Origin: Bacteroidales bacterium
GTDB lineage: Bacteria; Bacteroidota; Bacteroidia; Bacteroidales; UBA932
Reading direction: 5' to 3'
DNA: 64,000 nt
Assembly: GCA_017544265.1 (NCBI GenBank)
Contig: JAFYEM010000029.1
Coordinates: 1-64,000, forward strand
In this document: one piece after another, positions 17,328 through 25,417 of the stretch
Position numbering within the stretch: the stretch's first letter is position 1
How the letters are laid out: each line of letters opens with the position of its first letter
Notes under the pieces: model-generated
Databases searched by the model: none
The model's input: the letters and a program-made list of their open reading frames with translations, nothing else
What the model was told of the DNA's origin: nothing
Program-made: the position numbers and the translations under genes

Positions 17328-18673
17328 CGGCTTTCCAGAAGTTTGGTTATGGGATCAATGAATCTGTCTATATTTCCGGCGCCGAAGGTCACCAGGACAT
17401 CCAGGGGCTCGGCCTTGAGATAGTCCATGAGTTCCTCTTTCCTGAGCTGGACCTTCTCAGGGGCGTGTACGTCCTTGAATATTATATCCGAAGTAACTCC
17501 CTCTATCGGCTCTTCGCGGGCGGGATAGATGTCCAGCAGTATGAGCTTGTCCACGGCGCTGAGCGCTTCGGCGAAGTCTGAGGCGAAGTCGCGGGTGCGG
17601 GTGTACAGGTGAGGCTGGAAAACCGCCGTCAGGCGTCTTCCGGGAAACATTCCGCGAAGCGACGATATTGCGGCTGACAGTTCCGCAGGATGGTGCGCGT
17701 AGTCATCGACATAAGTGAGACCTTCGCGGTTGACGTGGATGTCCAGACGCCGGACGACCCCCTTGAATGTGTCTATGGCCTCGCGCACTGCCTCCGCCGG
17801 GGTTCCGTGGACAAGGCACATTGCGGCCGCGGCGACACTGTTCTCGGCCATGACTGTTCCGGGAATCCCGACCCTGATGTCCCTGACTGTCGCTCCGAGC
17901 GGGTTCACAAGATCGTAAATTACATGCCCGAGGCTGTCTGTGCGGATATTTTCCGGATGAAAATCAGCCCTGGAGTCGGTGAAACTGTAGCTCAGTATCC
18001 TGGCCTTGGTGTCGCACTCGCATATCGGAAGGGCGTATTTCAGTATTATGGTGCCGCTGACCTGCGATGCAAAGGCGCGGAAAGCCTCGCGGACGCTGTC
18101 TATATTGCCGTAAATGTCCAGATGGTCGGCGTCCATGGCGGTGATGACGGCGATTTCCGGGAACAGTTGGAGGAAGGAGCGGTCGAATTCGTCAGCCTCG
18201 GCGACTATCACGTCGTTTCCGGCCACCAGCAGGTTGGTCCCGTAGTTCTTGGAGATTCCTCCGAGGAAGGCGCTGCAGCCTTCTCCAGAGGTGGTGAGGA
18301 TGTGGGCGGCAAGTGTTGAGGTGGTGGTTTTGCCGTGGGTGCCTGCAACTGCGAGGCACTCTCCGTCCGCTGCAATTTCGCCGAGCATCTTCGATCTCTT
18401 CAGAAGGCGGTAGCCTTTCTGCTGCACGCTCACGAGTTCTCCGAGGTCTTTCGGAATCGCCGGGGTATAGACCACCAGTGTCTCATCTATGTCTTCAGGA
18501 ATCAGGTCCGGCCGGTCTTCGTAGTGCACGCTTATGCCTTCAGACTCCAGTTTTTCGGTTAGTTCCGACGGAGTCCTGTCATAACCGGATACGTCGTAGC
18601 CGCGCTGCTTGTAGTATCTCGCCAGCGCACTCATTCCAATCCCCCCGATTCCTATGAAATATACATTCTTCAT
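17324..18673 (-). CDS. murC: UDP-N-acetylmuramate--L-alanine ligase
   Basis: A 449-residue ATP-dependent ligase that adds the first amino acid of the peptidoglycan stem. The N-terminal Rossmann part has YFIGIGGIGMSALA, the ATP loop is GTHGKTTT (111-118), and the DYAHHPAEL block identifies the Mur ligase C-terminal region. It is the first gene after the 138-base murG-murC gap, the only gap over 20 bases in the dcw directon. It ends in an ATGA overlap with ftsQ. Confidence 0.97.
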   Translation of the reverse strand: MKNVYFIGIGGIGMSALARYYKQRGYDVSGYDRTPSELTEKLESEGISVHYEDRPDLIPEDIDETLVVYTPAIPKDLGELVSVQQKGYRLLKRSKMLGEIAADGECLAVAGTHGKTTTSTLAAHILTTSGEGCSAFLGGISKNYGTNLLVAGNDVIVAEADEFDRSFLQLFPEIAVITAMDADHLDIYGNIDSVREAFRAFASQVSGTIILKYALPICECDTKARILSYSFTDSRADFHPENIRTDSLGHVIYDLVNPLGATVRDIRVGIPGTVMAENSVAAAAMCLVHGTPAEAVREAIDTFKGVVRRLDIHVNREGLTYVDDYAHHPAELSAAISSLRGMFPGRRLTAVFQPHLYTRTRDFASDFAEALSAVDKLILLDIYPAREEPIEGVTSDIIFKDVHAPEKVQLRKEELMDYLKAEPLDVLVTFGAGNIDRFIDPITKLLESR

Positions 18674-18687
18674 TATATCGTTTTTAG

Positions 18688-18816
18688 TTTAAAAATATGG
18701 TGACACGTTTTGGAACGTGACCGCCCGAGGTCCATGAACGGGAGGGGCCCAACATAGTTGGGAGGGACGAGGCCCAAAGGGCCGAAGGTGGAAAAACGTG
18801 TCATTATATTTTTAAA
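18688..18816 (-). repeat. Inverted-repeat element with three internal hairpins between murG and murC
   Basis: The arms 18688-18712 and 18792-18816 are inverted repeats matching at 23 of 25 positions. The two mismatches would be G-U pairs in plus-strand RNA. Inside lie three perfect small hairpins: GACC/GGTC (18719-18722/18729-18732), CCCAAC/GTTGGG (18748-18753/18757-18762) and GGCCC/GGGCC (18771-18775/18779-18783). The whole looks like a four-way junction. The murG stop (18812-18814) lies inside the right arm. It could be a MITE- or REP-like insertion, a structured RNA or an mRNA-processing site. It is a poor intrinsic terminator because the outer loop is about 80 bases. Confidence 0.7.
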
Positions 18817-19936
18817 GGTCTATGCATTTATAAATTTCTTTGCGTATGATTTCGGCGGCGTCGCGAAGGGCCAGAGGGGCGATATTGTGGCGAAGTGCTG
18901 CGAGGCGCTCCTTGTCGTGGACCAGCGCCATCGCCTCCGCCATAAGTTTTTCGCCAGCTTCAGCATCTTTTACAAGTACCGCGGCGTCCTTCGACACCAG
19001 CGCCATGGCATTGTGGGTCTGATGGTCCTCAGCCACATTTGGCGAAGGTACGAAAATTACGGCTTTTTCCATTGCTGCGAGTTCGGAAACGGATGATGCG
19101 CCGCTGCGGGAAATCACCAGGTCGGCCGCTGCGTAGGCAAGGTCCATTCTGGCGATAAAGTCGTGGTGCTGAACTCCTTCGACCCTGTGCGAAGAAATGA
19201 AGGTGTCAGTGTCCGCCTTGTAGTAGCGGCCGCACTGCCAGATTATCTCCACGTCTTCTCCTCCGGGGCAGCCCTCGGAAATCCATTTTTTCATGGCCCT
19301 GTTGAGGGTTCCGCATCCCAGCGAGCCTCCGACAATGAAAATGTGCTTCTTCCCGGGAGTGAGTCCGTAGAAGGTCATGGCTTCCTGCACCATTTCTGCC
19401 GTTGCCGGGAAGGAGACTTCATTGCGTATTGGATTCCCGCTGAGGACTATCTTTTCGGCTGGGAAGAAGCGCTCCATGCCCTCGTATGCCACGCAGATGC
19501 TCCTGACACGCTTCCCGAGCAGTTTATTGGTGAGTCCTGCAAAGCCGTTCTGCTCCTGTATCACGCAGGGAATGCCCATTCCAGAGGCGACCCAAAGAAG
19601 GGGAGCGCTGGCATAGCCGCCAACCCCGATGGCCACGTCCGGCCGGAAGTCCTTTATTACGCGTTTTGCCTTGAAAATGCTCTGGATAAGTTTGAACGGG
19701 GCGGAAAGGTCGTTCAGAATGTTCTTCATGTTGAGTTGCCTCTGCAGCCCTACTATCGGGAGCCCGACAATCTTGTACCCGGCCTGGGGGACTTTTTCCA
19801 TCTCCATCTTGCCCTCGGCTCCGACGAAAAGGATTTCAGATCCGGGATCGTACTCTTTCAGGCGGTTGGCTATGGACACGGCAGGGAAAATGTGCCCGCC
19901 GGTGCCTCCTCCGCTTATAATAAATCTGTGGCTCAT
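18812..19936 (-). CDS. murG: Lipid II synthase (GlcNAc transferase) MurG
   Basis: A 374-residue GT28 glycosyltransferase that adds GlcNAc to lipid I on the inner face of the membrane. It has the N-terminal loop ISGGGTGGHIFPAVSIA, the GGYASAPLL motif and the C-terminal RSGASSVSELAA donor-binding region. The start overlaps the ftsW stop (ATGA). Its TAA is embedded in the right arm of the downstream inverted-repeat element. Confidence 0.97.
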   Translation of the reverse strand: MSHRFIISGGGTGGHIFPAVSIANRLKEYDPGSEILFVGAEGKMEMEKVPQAGYKIVGLPIVGLQRQLNMKNILNDLSAPFKLIQSIFKAKRVIKDFRPDVAIGVGGYASAPLLWVASGMGIPCVIQEQNGFAGLTNKLLGKRVRSICVAYEGMERFFPAEKIVLSGNPIRNEVSFPATAEMVQEAMTFYGLTPGKKHIFIVGGSLGCGTLNRAMKKWISEGCPGGEDVEIIWQCGRYYKADTDTFISSHRVEGVQHHDFIARMDLAYAAADLVISRSGASSVSELAAMEKAVIFVPSPNVAEDHQTHNAMALVSKDAAVLVKDAEAGEKLMAEAMALVHDKERLAALRHNIAPLALRDAAEIIRKEIYKCIDL

Positions 19937-21330
19937 AGTTCTTCTGATTCAAGATTGTCCAGTTGGTCAAGATCTTCAAGTGCGCTCCTGACCTCGTCAT
20001 GGTGCTCGATAAGGGGCGATGCGTCGGCCTCGGCTTCGCGTCTGAGCATCTTCACGCGTACGCTCCTGGAGAAGGAGAGCAGAATTCCGAATGCCAGCGA
20101 AAACACCAGGAAGGACGAGTCTCCGTGGCTTATCAGAGGCAGGGTCTGTCCGGTCTGGGGCGCCAGATGGACATTGACCGCCATGTGCATGAAGGCCTGG
20201 CCGGAGATAAGTATTATGAGTCCTGCGACGGCGGTCTTCGCGAAGTAATTGTCCCCGCAGTCCTTGGCTATTATCGCGCCCCGGGCGAACAGGCTCAGGT
20301 ACAGCAGCAGAATCAGCACCCCTCCAAGGAAGCCGGTTTCCTCAATCAGGAAACTGTAGATATAGTCCCCGTAGAAAACCGGGACCACGTACTTCTGGGT
20401 GCTGTTGCCTATGCCCTTGCCGAAGAAGCCGCCTTCCTTTATCGCAAGCTGTGCGCTCACCGGCTGTTTGAGCTTGTCACGGGCGCTGTTGAACTCGGCG
20501 CTGTAGGGCTTTGCCGCCAGCATCTGCTCCATGGTCTTCTCGTCATTGTTGGTAAGACGGCTGATGGCGGTGGCCATACGGCCGGTTTCGCCGATCCAGC
20601 CCTTTCCGTAGGCGAAAAAGATTCCTCCCAGCAGAAGGCCCATCACGACCGCCAGCAAGCCCACTTCCTTAAGGCCGACACCGCCCACCAGTATGGTCAC
20701 AATCAATATCAGGCCTATGAACATGGCCGAGGAGAAACTGCCGAGGAACACCAGCCCCATGACCGAGAGTACGGGAACATAGATATAAAGGAACTTTTTC
20801 CAGAACGGCTTCAGCAGCCATGAGAAACTTTCATTCTTTCCGCCGAACCAGTTTGCAAACCAGAATTCGTCATCCTTGTAGGCGGTGATCGCCCATGCGA
20901 GATACATCACCATGCACACTTTCACCACCTCATAGACGTGGATCTGCTTGCCGGCTACGAGCAGCACGCGCTGCGCCCCGTTCACTGTCCTCGCGCTTAT
21001 GAAGCCGAGATTCGCTCCCGATACAAGAATCAGCAGCAGAATCAGCGAGAAAGCGAAGCCGAACTGGGAGAAGAATTTATAGACCTTGACATTGCGGATT
21101 ACGAAATAGCACAGAGCCACCACCGCCAGGCCGAGAGCCATCACGATCAGCTGGTCCTTGACTATGGAGAAGCGGTCCGTGTTCTGCTGTACTGCAAGCA
21201 GGGAACTTGAAGAGAAAATGGACACGACGGAAGTGAGCATCAGAAGGACGGTAATCATCAGGATTACCTTGTCCCCCTGGAAGCGCTCCATCAGTTGCCA
21301 GGCGCTGCGTTTTTCTTCCATCGCGTCCAT
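19933..21330 (-). CDS. ftsW: Septal peptidoglycan glycosyltransferase FtsW (SEDS)
   Basis: A 465-residue polytopic SEDS protein that polymerises lipid II at the septum with its class B PBP partner. About ten hydrophobic helices are visible, with a large periplasmic loop in the middle. The late motif PLISHGDSSFLV corresponds to the SEDS signature near the active site. A C-terminal acidic tail of about 50 residues follows the last helix. One base separates it from the murD stop. Confidence 0.95.
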   Translation of the reverse strand: MDAMEEKRSAWQLMERFQGDKVILMITVLLMLTSVVSIFSSSSLLAVQQNTDRFSIVKDQLIVMALGLAVVALCYFVIRNVKVYKFFSQFGFAFSLILLLILVSGANLGFISARTVNGAQRVLLVAGKQIHVYEVVKVCMVMYLAWAITAYKDDEFWFANWFGGKNESFSWLLKPFWKKFLYIYVPVLSVMGLVFLGSFSSAMFIGLILIVTILVGGVGLKEVGLLAVVMGLLLGGIFFAYGKGWIGETGRMATAISRLTNNDEKTMEQMLAAKPYSAEFNSARDKLKQPVSAQLAIKEGGFFGKGIGNSTQKYVVPVFYGDYIYSFLIEETGFLGGVLILLLYLSLFARGAIIAKDCGDNYFAKTAVAGLIILISGQAFMHMAVNVHLAPQTGQTLPLISHGDSSFLVFSLAFGILLSFSRSVRVKMLRREAEADASPLIEHHDEVRSALEDLDQLDNLESEEL

Positions 21331-21331
21331 A

Positions 21332-22672
21332 TTACATTCTCCTTACTGCATCTTTGAATTGCCTGCCGCGGTCTTCGTAGTTCTGGAACAGGTCGAAGCT
21401 GGCGCAGCAGGGGCTGAGCAGCACGACGTCGCCCGCTTCGGCGAAGGCGGCGGAAGCCTTGACGGCCTCATCGGCGCTGAGCGTGTCTATAATCTTGTCC
21501 GCGCCCACGATATCCTCGAAAGCGGCGTGTATCTTGCTGTTGTCAACGCCCAGGCAGACGATTGCCTTCACTTTTTCTTTCACCAGAGGCAGCAGCACGC
21601 TGTAGTCGTTCCCCTTGTCCGTGCCTCCCACAATCCAGACCACGGGTCTCTTCTGGCATTCCAGGGCGTACCAGGCGGAGTCCACGTTGGTGGCCTTGGA
21701 ATCGTTGATGTAGAGCACGTCTTTAATGCTCAGCACTGGCTCCAGCCTGTGTTCTATGGGGGGGAAACTGGAGAGGGAACTGCGGATGATGTCGTTCTGT
21801 ATCCCCGCGGCCTTCGCGGCGAGAGCCGCGGCCATGGAGTTATAGACATTATGCTTTCCGCCGAGGGCGAGTTCTTTGAGGTAGATGTCGGTTTCGTCTT
21901 CTTCGTAGCGGACGATAATCTGGTCCCCGCGGAGGAAGGCACCCTGCTCCACTTCCTTTTCCTGGGTGTAGGGGAGCATCTTGCAGCGCAGTATGATACT
22001 GTCCAGGTGCTTGATGGTGATTTCGTCGTCGCTGTCGAAGATGAAGCAGTCGTCTGGACCGAGGTTGCGGGTGATGTTGAATTTGGCCCGCACGTAATTC
22101 TCCATCTTGTGGTCGTAGCGGTCCAGGTGGTCTGGAGTTATGTTCGTGATGATGGCGATGTCCGGCTTGAAGTCGTAGATGTCGTCAAGCTGGAAACTGG
22201 AAATCTCCAGGACATAGTAGTCGAAATGCTCCGTGGCCACCTGATAGGCGTAGCTCTTCCCGATATTGCCGCCGAGACCCACGTTGAGCCCGGCATTCTT
22301 CAGCAGATAATAAATCAGCGAAGTGGTGGTGGTCTTTCCGTTGGATCCGGTTATGCATATCTTCTTTGCGGAGTCGAAGCGGCTCGCGAATTCTATTTCG
22401 GAGACTATCCTGATGCCTTTTTCGCGGATTTCCCTGACCATGGGTGCGGTGGAGGGAATTCCGGGGCTCTTGACGACCTCGTCGGCATTGAGGATCTGTT
22501 CGCAGGTGTGGGCTCCCTCCTCGAAGGGAATATTCCACTCGCTTAGCACAGCTTTGTAGCTGTCATCTATCTTTCCCTTGTCTGAGAGAAAGACATCCAT
22601 TCCTTTGACTTTTGCGAGCACGGCGGCTCCTACGCCGCTCTCTGCTCCTCCAAGAACAACAATTCTTGACAT
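21332..22672 (-). CDS. murD: UDP-MurNAc-L-Ala--D-Glu ligase
   Basis: A 446-residue Mur ligase that adds D-glutamate to the stem peptide. The ATP-binding loop GSNGKTTT is at 109-116, an INDSKATNVDSA motif lies in the C-terminal domain, and the C-terminus has the LLSPCCASFD block typical of MurD. It sits four bases after mraY and one base before ftsW. Confidence 0.97.
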   Translation of the reverse strand: MSRIVVLGGAESGVGAAVLAKVKGMDVFLSDKGKIDDSYKAVLSEWNIPFEEGAHTCEQILNADEVVKSPGIPSTAPMVREIREKGIRIVSEIEFASRFDSAKKICITGSNGKTTTTSLIYYLLKNAGLNVGLGGNIGKSYAYQVATEHFDYYVLEISSFQLDDIYDFKPDIAIITNITPDHLDRYDHKMENYVRAKFNITRNLGPDDCFIFDSDDEITIKHLDSIILRCKMLPYTQEKEVEQGAFLRGDQIIVRYEEDETDIYLKELALGGKHNVYNSMAAALAAKAAGIQNDIIRSSLSSFPPIEHRLEPVLSIKDVLYINDSKATNVDSAWYALECQKRPVVWIVGGTDKGNDYSVLLPLVKEKVKAIVCLGVDNSKIHAAFEDIVGADKIIDTLSADEAVKASAAFAEAGDVVLLSPCCASFDLFQNYEDRGRQFKDAVRRM

Positions 22673-22676
22673 AACT

Positions 22677-23969
22677 CTACCTTAATTTCAAAAGTGCCAG
22701 CGTAGCTACGCCGAGCATAATTCCTACAATCCAGAAACGGGCGGTGATTTTGGCCTCATGATGCGGAGGTACTGGCTTGGGGATAAGCACGCGGCCCTCC
22801 ACTGGCTTTTTGTCCTGATAGTGATGGTGGAGGGGAGTCATGCTCCAGATGCGGACGCCCTCTCCTCTGCGTTTGCGGGTGAATTTGAACCAGCTCCTCT
22901 GCAGGAGGACGGACAGGCTCTCGACGAAAAAGATGCCGCAGAGCAGCGGAAGCAGCAGTTCCTTGCGGATAAGCACAGCGCTCACGCCTATGATTCCACC
23001 GATGGTAAGACTTCCGGTGTCGCCCATGAACACCTGGGCAGGGTAGGAGTTGTACCAGAGGAAACCTATCAGGGCGCCGGTGAAAGCGGTCATGAAAATC
23101 GCCACTTCGCCGGTTCCCGGTATATACATAATATTCAGATAATTGGAGTTCAGGAGGTTGCCGCTAAGATAGGCGAGTATGCCTATGACTATTCCGACAA
23201 CCGCCGACGTGCCTGCCGCGAGTCCGTCCAGTCCGTCAGTGAGGTTGGTGCCGTTGGAGCACGCCGTGATTACCAGCACTATCATCAGAACGTAGATGGC
23301 CCATTTTGCGTACCAGCCCCAGGCGCCCTTGAAGGGGGAGAGCCACTTGTAGTCGAACTCATGGTTCTTTACGAAAGGGATGGTGGTCTTGGTGCTCTTC
23401 ACCACGTCCTCATTGACGTAGGTGCCGGCATTCACCGGAGTGACCGTGTCCACGGTAAGCTGCTCCGAGGGCTCGACTCTCACCTTTTCGCGGACCACTA
23501 TGTCATTGCTCATCCAGACGGTAAGGCCTATGATGAAGCCCAGAGCCACCTGCCCCGCCAGTTTGCCTTTCTCGCTCAGGCCTTCCTTGTTGTGGCGGAA
23601 AACCTTGATGTAGTCGTCAGTAAAGCCGATTGCTCCGCACCAGAGAGTGCTGAACAGAAGAAGCTTGACATAGATGTTTGTGAGGTCGCAGAACAGCAGG
23701 GCCGCAACCATGATGCTCAGGATGATTATGATACCGCCCATGGTGGGGGTGCCCTTCTTCTGAATCTGGTCGGCAAGGCCAAGATCCCTCACGGTTTCCC
23801 CGATCTGCTTCTTCTGGAGCAGGCGTATAATCTTCTTTCCTATGAAGAGGGCGAAGAGAACGGCGGTGATGGCGGCGAGCATCGCCCTGAACGACAGATA
23901 GTTCATCAGCCGCATGCCGGGGAAGTCCATCCCTATCGATTCAAAATACTGGAACAGGTGGTAGATCAT
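22677..23969 (-). CDS. mraY: Phospho-MurNAc-pentapeptide transferase MraY
   Basis: A 430-residue polytopic enzyme that makes lipid I. Family signatures seen are GTPTMGGI near residue 75, NGTNLTDGLDGLA in the middle and MTPLHHHY toward the C-terminus. It carries an extra hydrophilic insertion of about 70 residues between TM helices (about 150-215), as in other Bacteroidota MraY proteins. The start overlaps the murE stop as ATGA. Confidence 0.97.
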   Translation of the reverse strand: MIYHLFQYFESIGMDFPGMRLMNYLSFRAMLAAITAVLFALFIGKKIIRLLQKKQIGETVRDLGLADQIQKKGTPTMGGIIIILSIMVAALLFCDLTNIYVKLLLFSTLWCGAIGFTDDYIKVFRHNKEGLSEKGKLAGQVALGFIIGLTVWMSNDIVVREKVRVEPSEQLTVDTVTPVNAGTYVNEDVVKSTKTTIPFVKNHEFDYKWLSPFKGAWGWYAKWAIYVLMIVLVITACSNGTNLTDGLDGLAAGTSAVVGIVIGILAYLSGNLLNSNYLNIMYIPGTGEVAIFMTAFTGALIGFLWYNSYPAQVFMGDTGSLTIGGIIGVSAVLIRKELLLPLLCGIFFVESLSVLLQRSWFKFTRKRRGEGVRIWSMTPLHHHYQDKKPVEGRVLIPKPVPPHHEAKITARFWIVGIMLGVATLALLKLR

Positions 23970-25417
23970 AGTATACTGATGCTTTTGAAGGTCTCTTCTA
24001 CAATTTCTTTTTCACTGAAATAATGCTTGCCTTCGCGGTCTATCTGGTAGTTTTCGTGCCCCTTTCCGGCCAGAAGCACTGCACCGCCGTTCTTGGCCGT
24101 GAGGATGGCGGTGCGGATAGCCTCGCGCCGGGAAGTTATAGACAGAGTCTTTGCAAGTCCTTTCGGCGTAAGGCCGGCGCGTATGTCTTCCATTATGGCT
24201 TCGGGGTCCTCGCTGCGGCTGTTGTCGGAGGTAATCACTATCCTGTCTGCATATTTTTCGGCTACCTGAGCCATTTCCGGGCGTTTGGTGCGGTCACGGT
24301 CGCCGCCGCAGCCGAACAGGCAGGTGATTTCGCTGTCCTTCGCGACGTCGCGAAGAGTTTTCAGCACGTTCTCCAGCGCGTCGGGCGTATGGGCATAGTC
24401 TATGACCACGGTCACGTCGTGCGGCCCGCGCAGGGTCTCCAGCCTTCCTGACGCGGCCTGGAGCGAAGAGAGCGCGACGAGCACGTCCCCGCTCTTCTCC
24501 CCGAGGGTCACAGCGGTGGCATAGACGGCGAGAATATTATAGGCATTGTGCCCTCCGACAAGACGTGTCCATACTTCGGAGCCGTCGATACGGAGCATCA
24601 TGCCCTCGAAACTTTCCTCTATTATCCGGCAGCAATGGTCGGCGGCGCCGCGGCATGAGGTGGTGATGACCGTCGCCGCGGTATTCTGGACCATGACCTC
24701 GCCGTTGCGGTCGTCTATGTTGACAATCGCGAAAGCGTCTTTGGGGAGGGAATCGAAGAAGAGTTTCTTGCAGCGGAGATATTCCCTGAAGGTTTTGTGG
24801 TAGTCCAGATGGTCGTGGGTGAGGTTGGAGAAAAGTCCGGCCCTGAAGTGCAGTCCCGCGACCCTGTCCTGCTCCACGCCTATGGAACTGACTTCCATGA
24901 AACAGTAGGAACAGCCCGAATCCACCATCTCCCTCAGCAGGGAGTTGATGGTAATGGGGTCGGAAGTGGTGTTCGCTGTCTCCATCCTGCGCTCCCCGAC
25001 GTAGTTTGCTATTGTCGAGAGAAGGCCGCAGCTGTAGCCGAGGCTCCGGAAGAGGTTGTACAGGAGTGTGACAGTGGTGGTCTTGCCGTTGGTACCGGTG
25101 AGTCCCACGAGGGTGAGCTCCCGGGAAGGATTGCCGTAGAACTCAGCGGCTATCATCGCGAGTGCCCTGCGGGAGTTCTCCACGAGCACGAAGATGCCTT
25201 CCGCACCCTCGGGAACCTGCTCGCACACCACAGCCGCTGCACCGGCCTTCAGGGCCTGGTGGATATAGCTGTGCCCGTCGGCTGCGAATCCCCTCACGGC
25301 GATGAACATGGTGCCGGGAACCACTTTCCGGGAATCGGCGGTGATGGCGCTTATTTCCGGATTTGTGTTTGGTGCGGAAACCAGTCCGCAGGATGATATC
25401 AGTTCAAAGAGTTTCAT
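23966..25417 (-). CDS. murE: UDP-MurNAc-L-Ala-D-Glu--meso-DAP ligase
   Basis: A 483-residue Mur ligase that adds the third residue of the stem peptide. ATP loop GTNGKTTT at 108-115; FDYAHTPDAL-type block as DYAHTPDAL. The substrate-selecting motif is DNSRSEDP, where DAP enzymes usually have DNPR. The arginine that contacts DAP is kept, so meso-DAP is the likely substrate. ATGA overlaps at both ends, with ftsI and mraY. Confidence 0.95.
   Translation of the reverse strand: MKLFELISSCGLVSAPNTNPEISAITADSRKVVPGTMFIAVRGFAADGHSYIHQALKAGAAAVVCEQVPEGAEGIFVLVENSRRALAMIAAEFYGNPSRELTLVGLTGTNGKTTTVTLLYNLFRSLGYSCGLLSTIANYVGERRMETANTTSDPITINSLLREMVDSGCSYCFMEVSSIGVEQDRVAGLHFRAGLFSNLTHDHLDYHKTFREYLRCKKLFFDSLPKDAFAIVNIDDRNGEVMVQNTAATVITTSCRGAADHCCRIIEESFEGMMLRIDGSEVWTRLVGGHNAYNILAVYATAVTLGEKSGDVLVALSSLQAASGRLETLRGPHDVTVVIDYAHTPDALENVLKTLRDVAKDSEITCLFGCGGDRDRTKRPEMAQVAEKYADRIVITSDNSRSEDPEAIMEDIRAGLTPKGLAKTLSITSRREAIRTAILTAKNGGAVLLAGKGHENYQIDREGKHYFSEKEIVEETFKSISIL

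Noticed and set aside
18688..18816. The murG-murC inverted repeat as an intrinsic terminator
   Set aside because: The outer stem encloses about 80 bases, and a terminator here would cut off murC, ftsQ, ftsA and ftsZ, which have no visible separate promoter.
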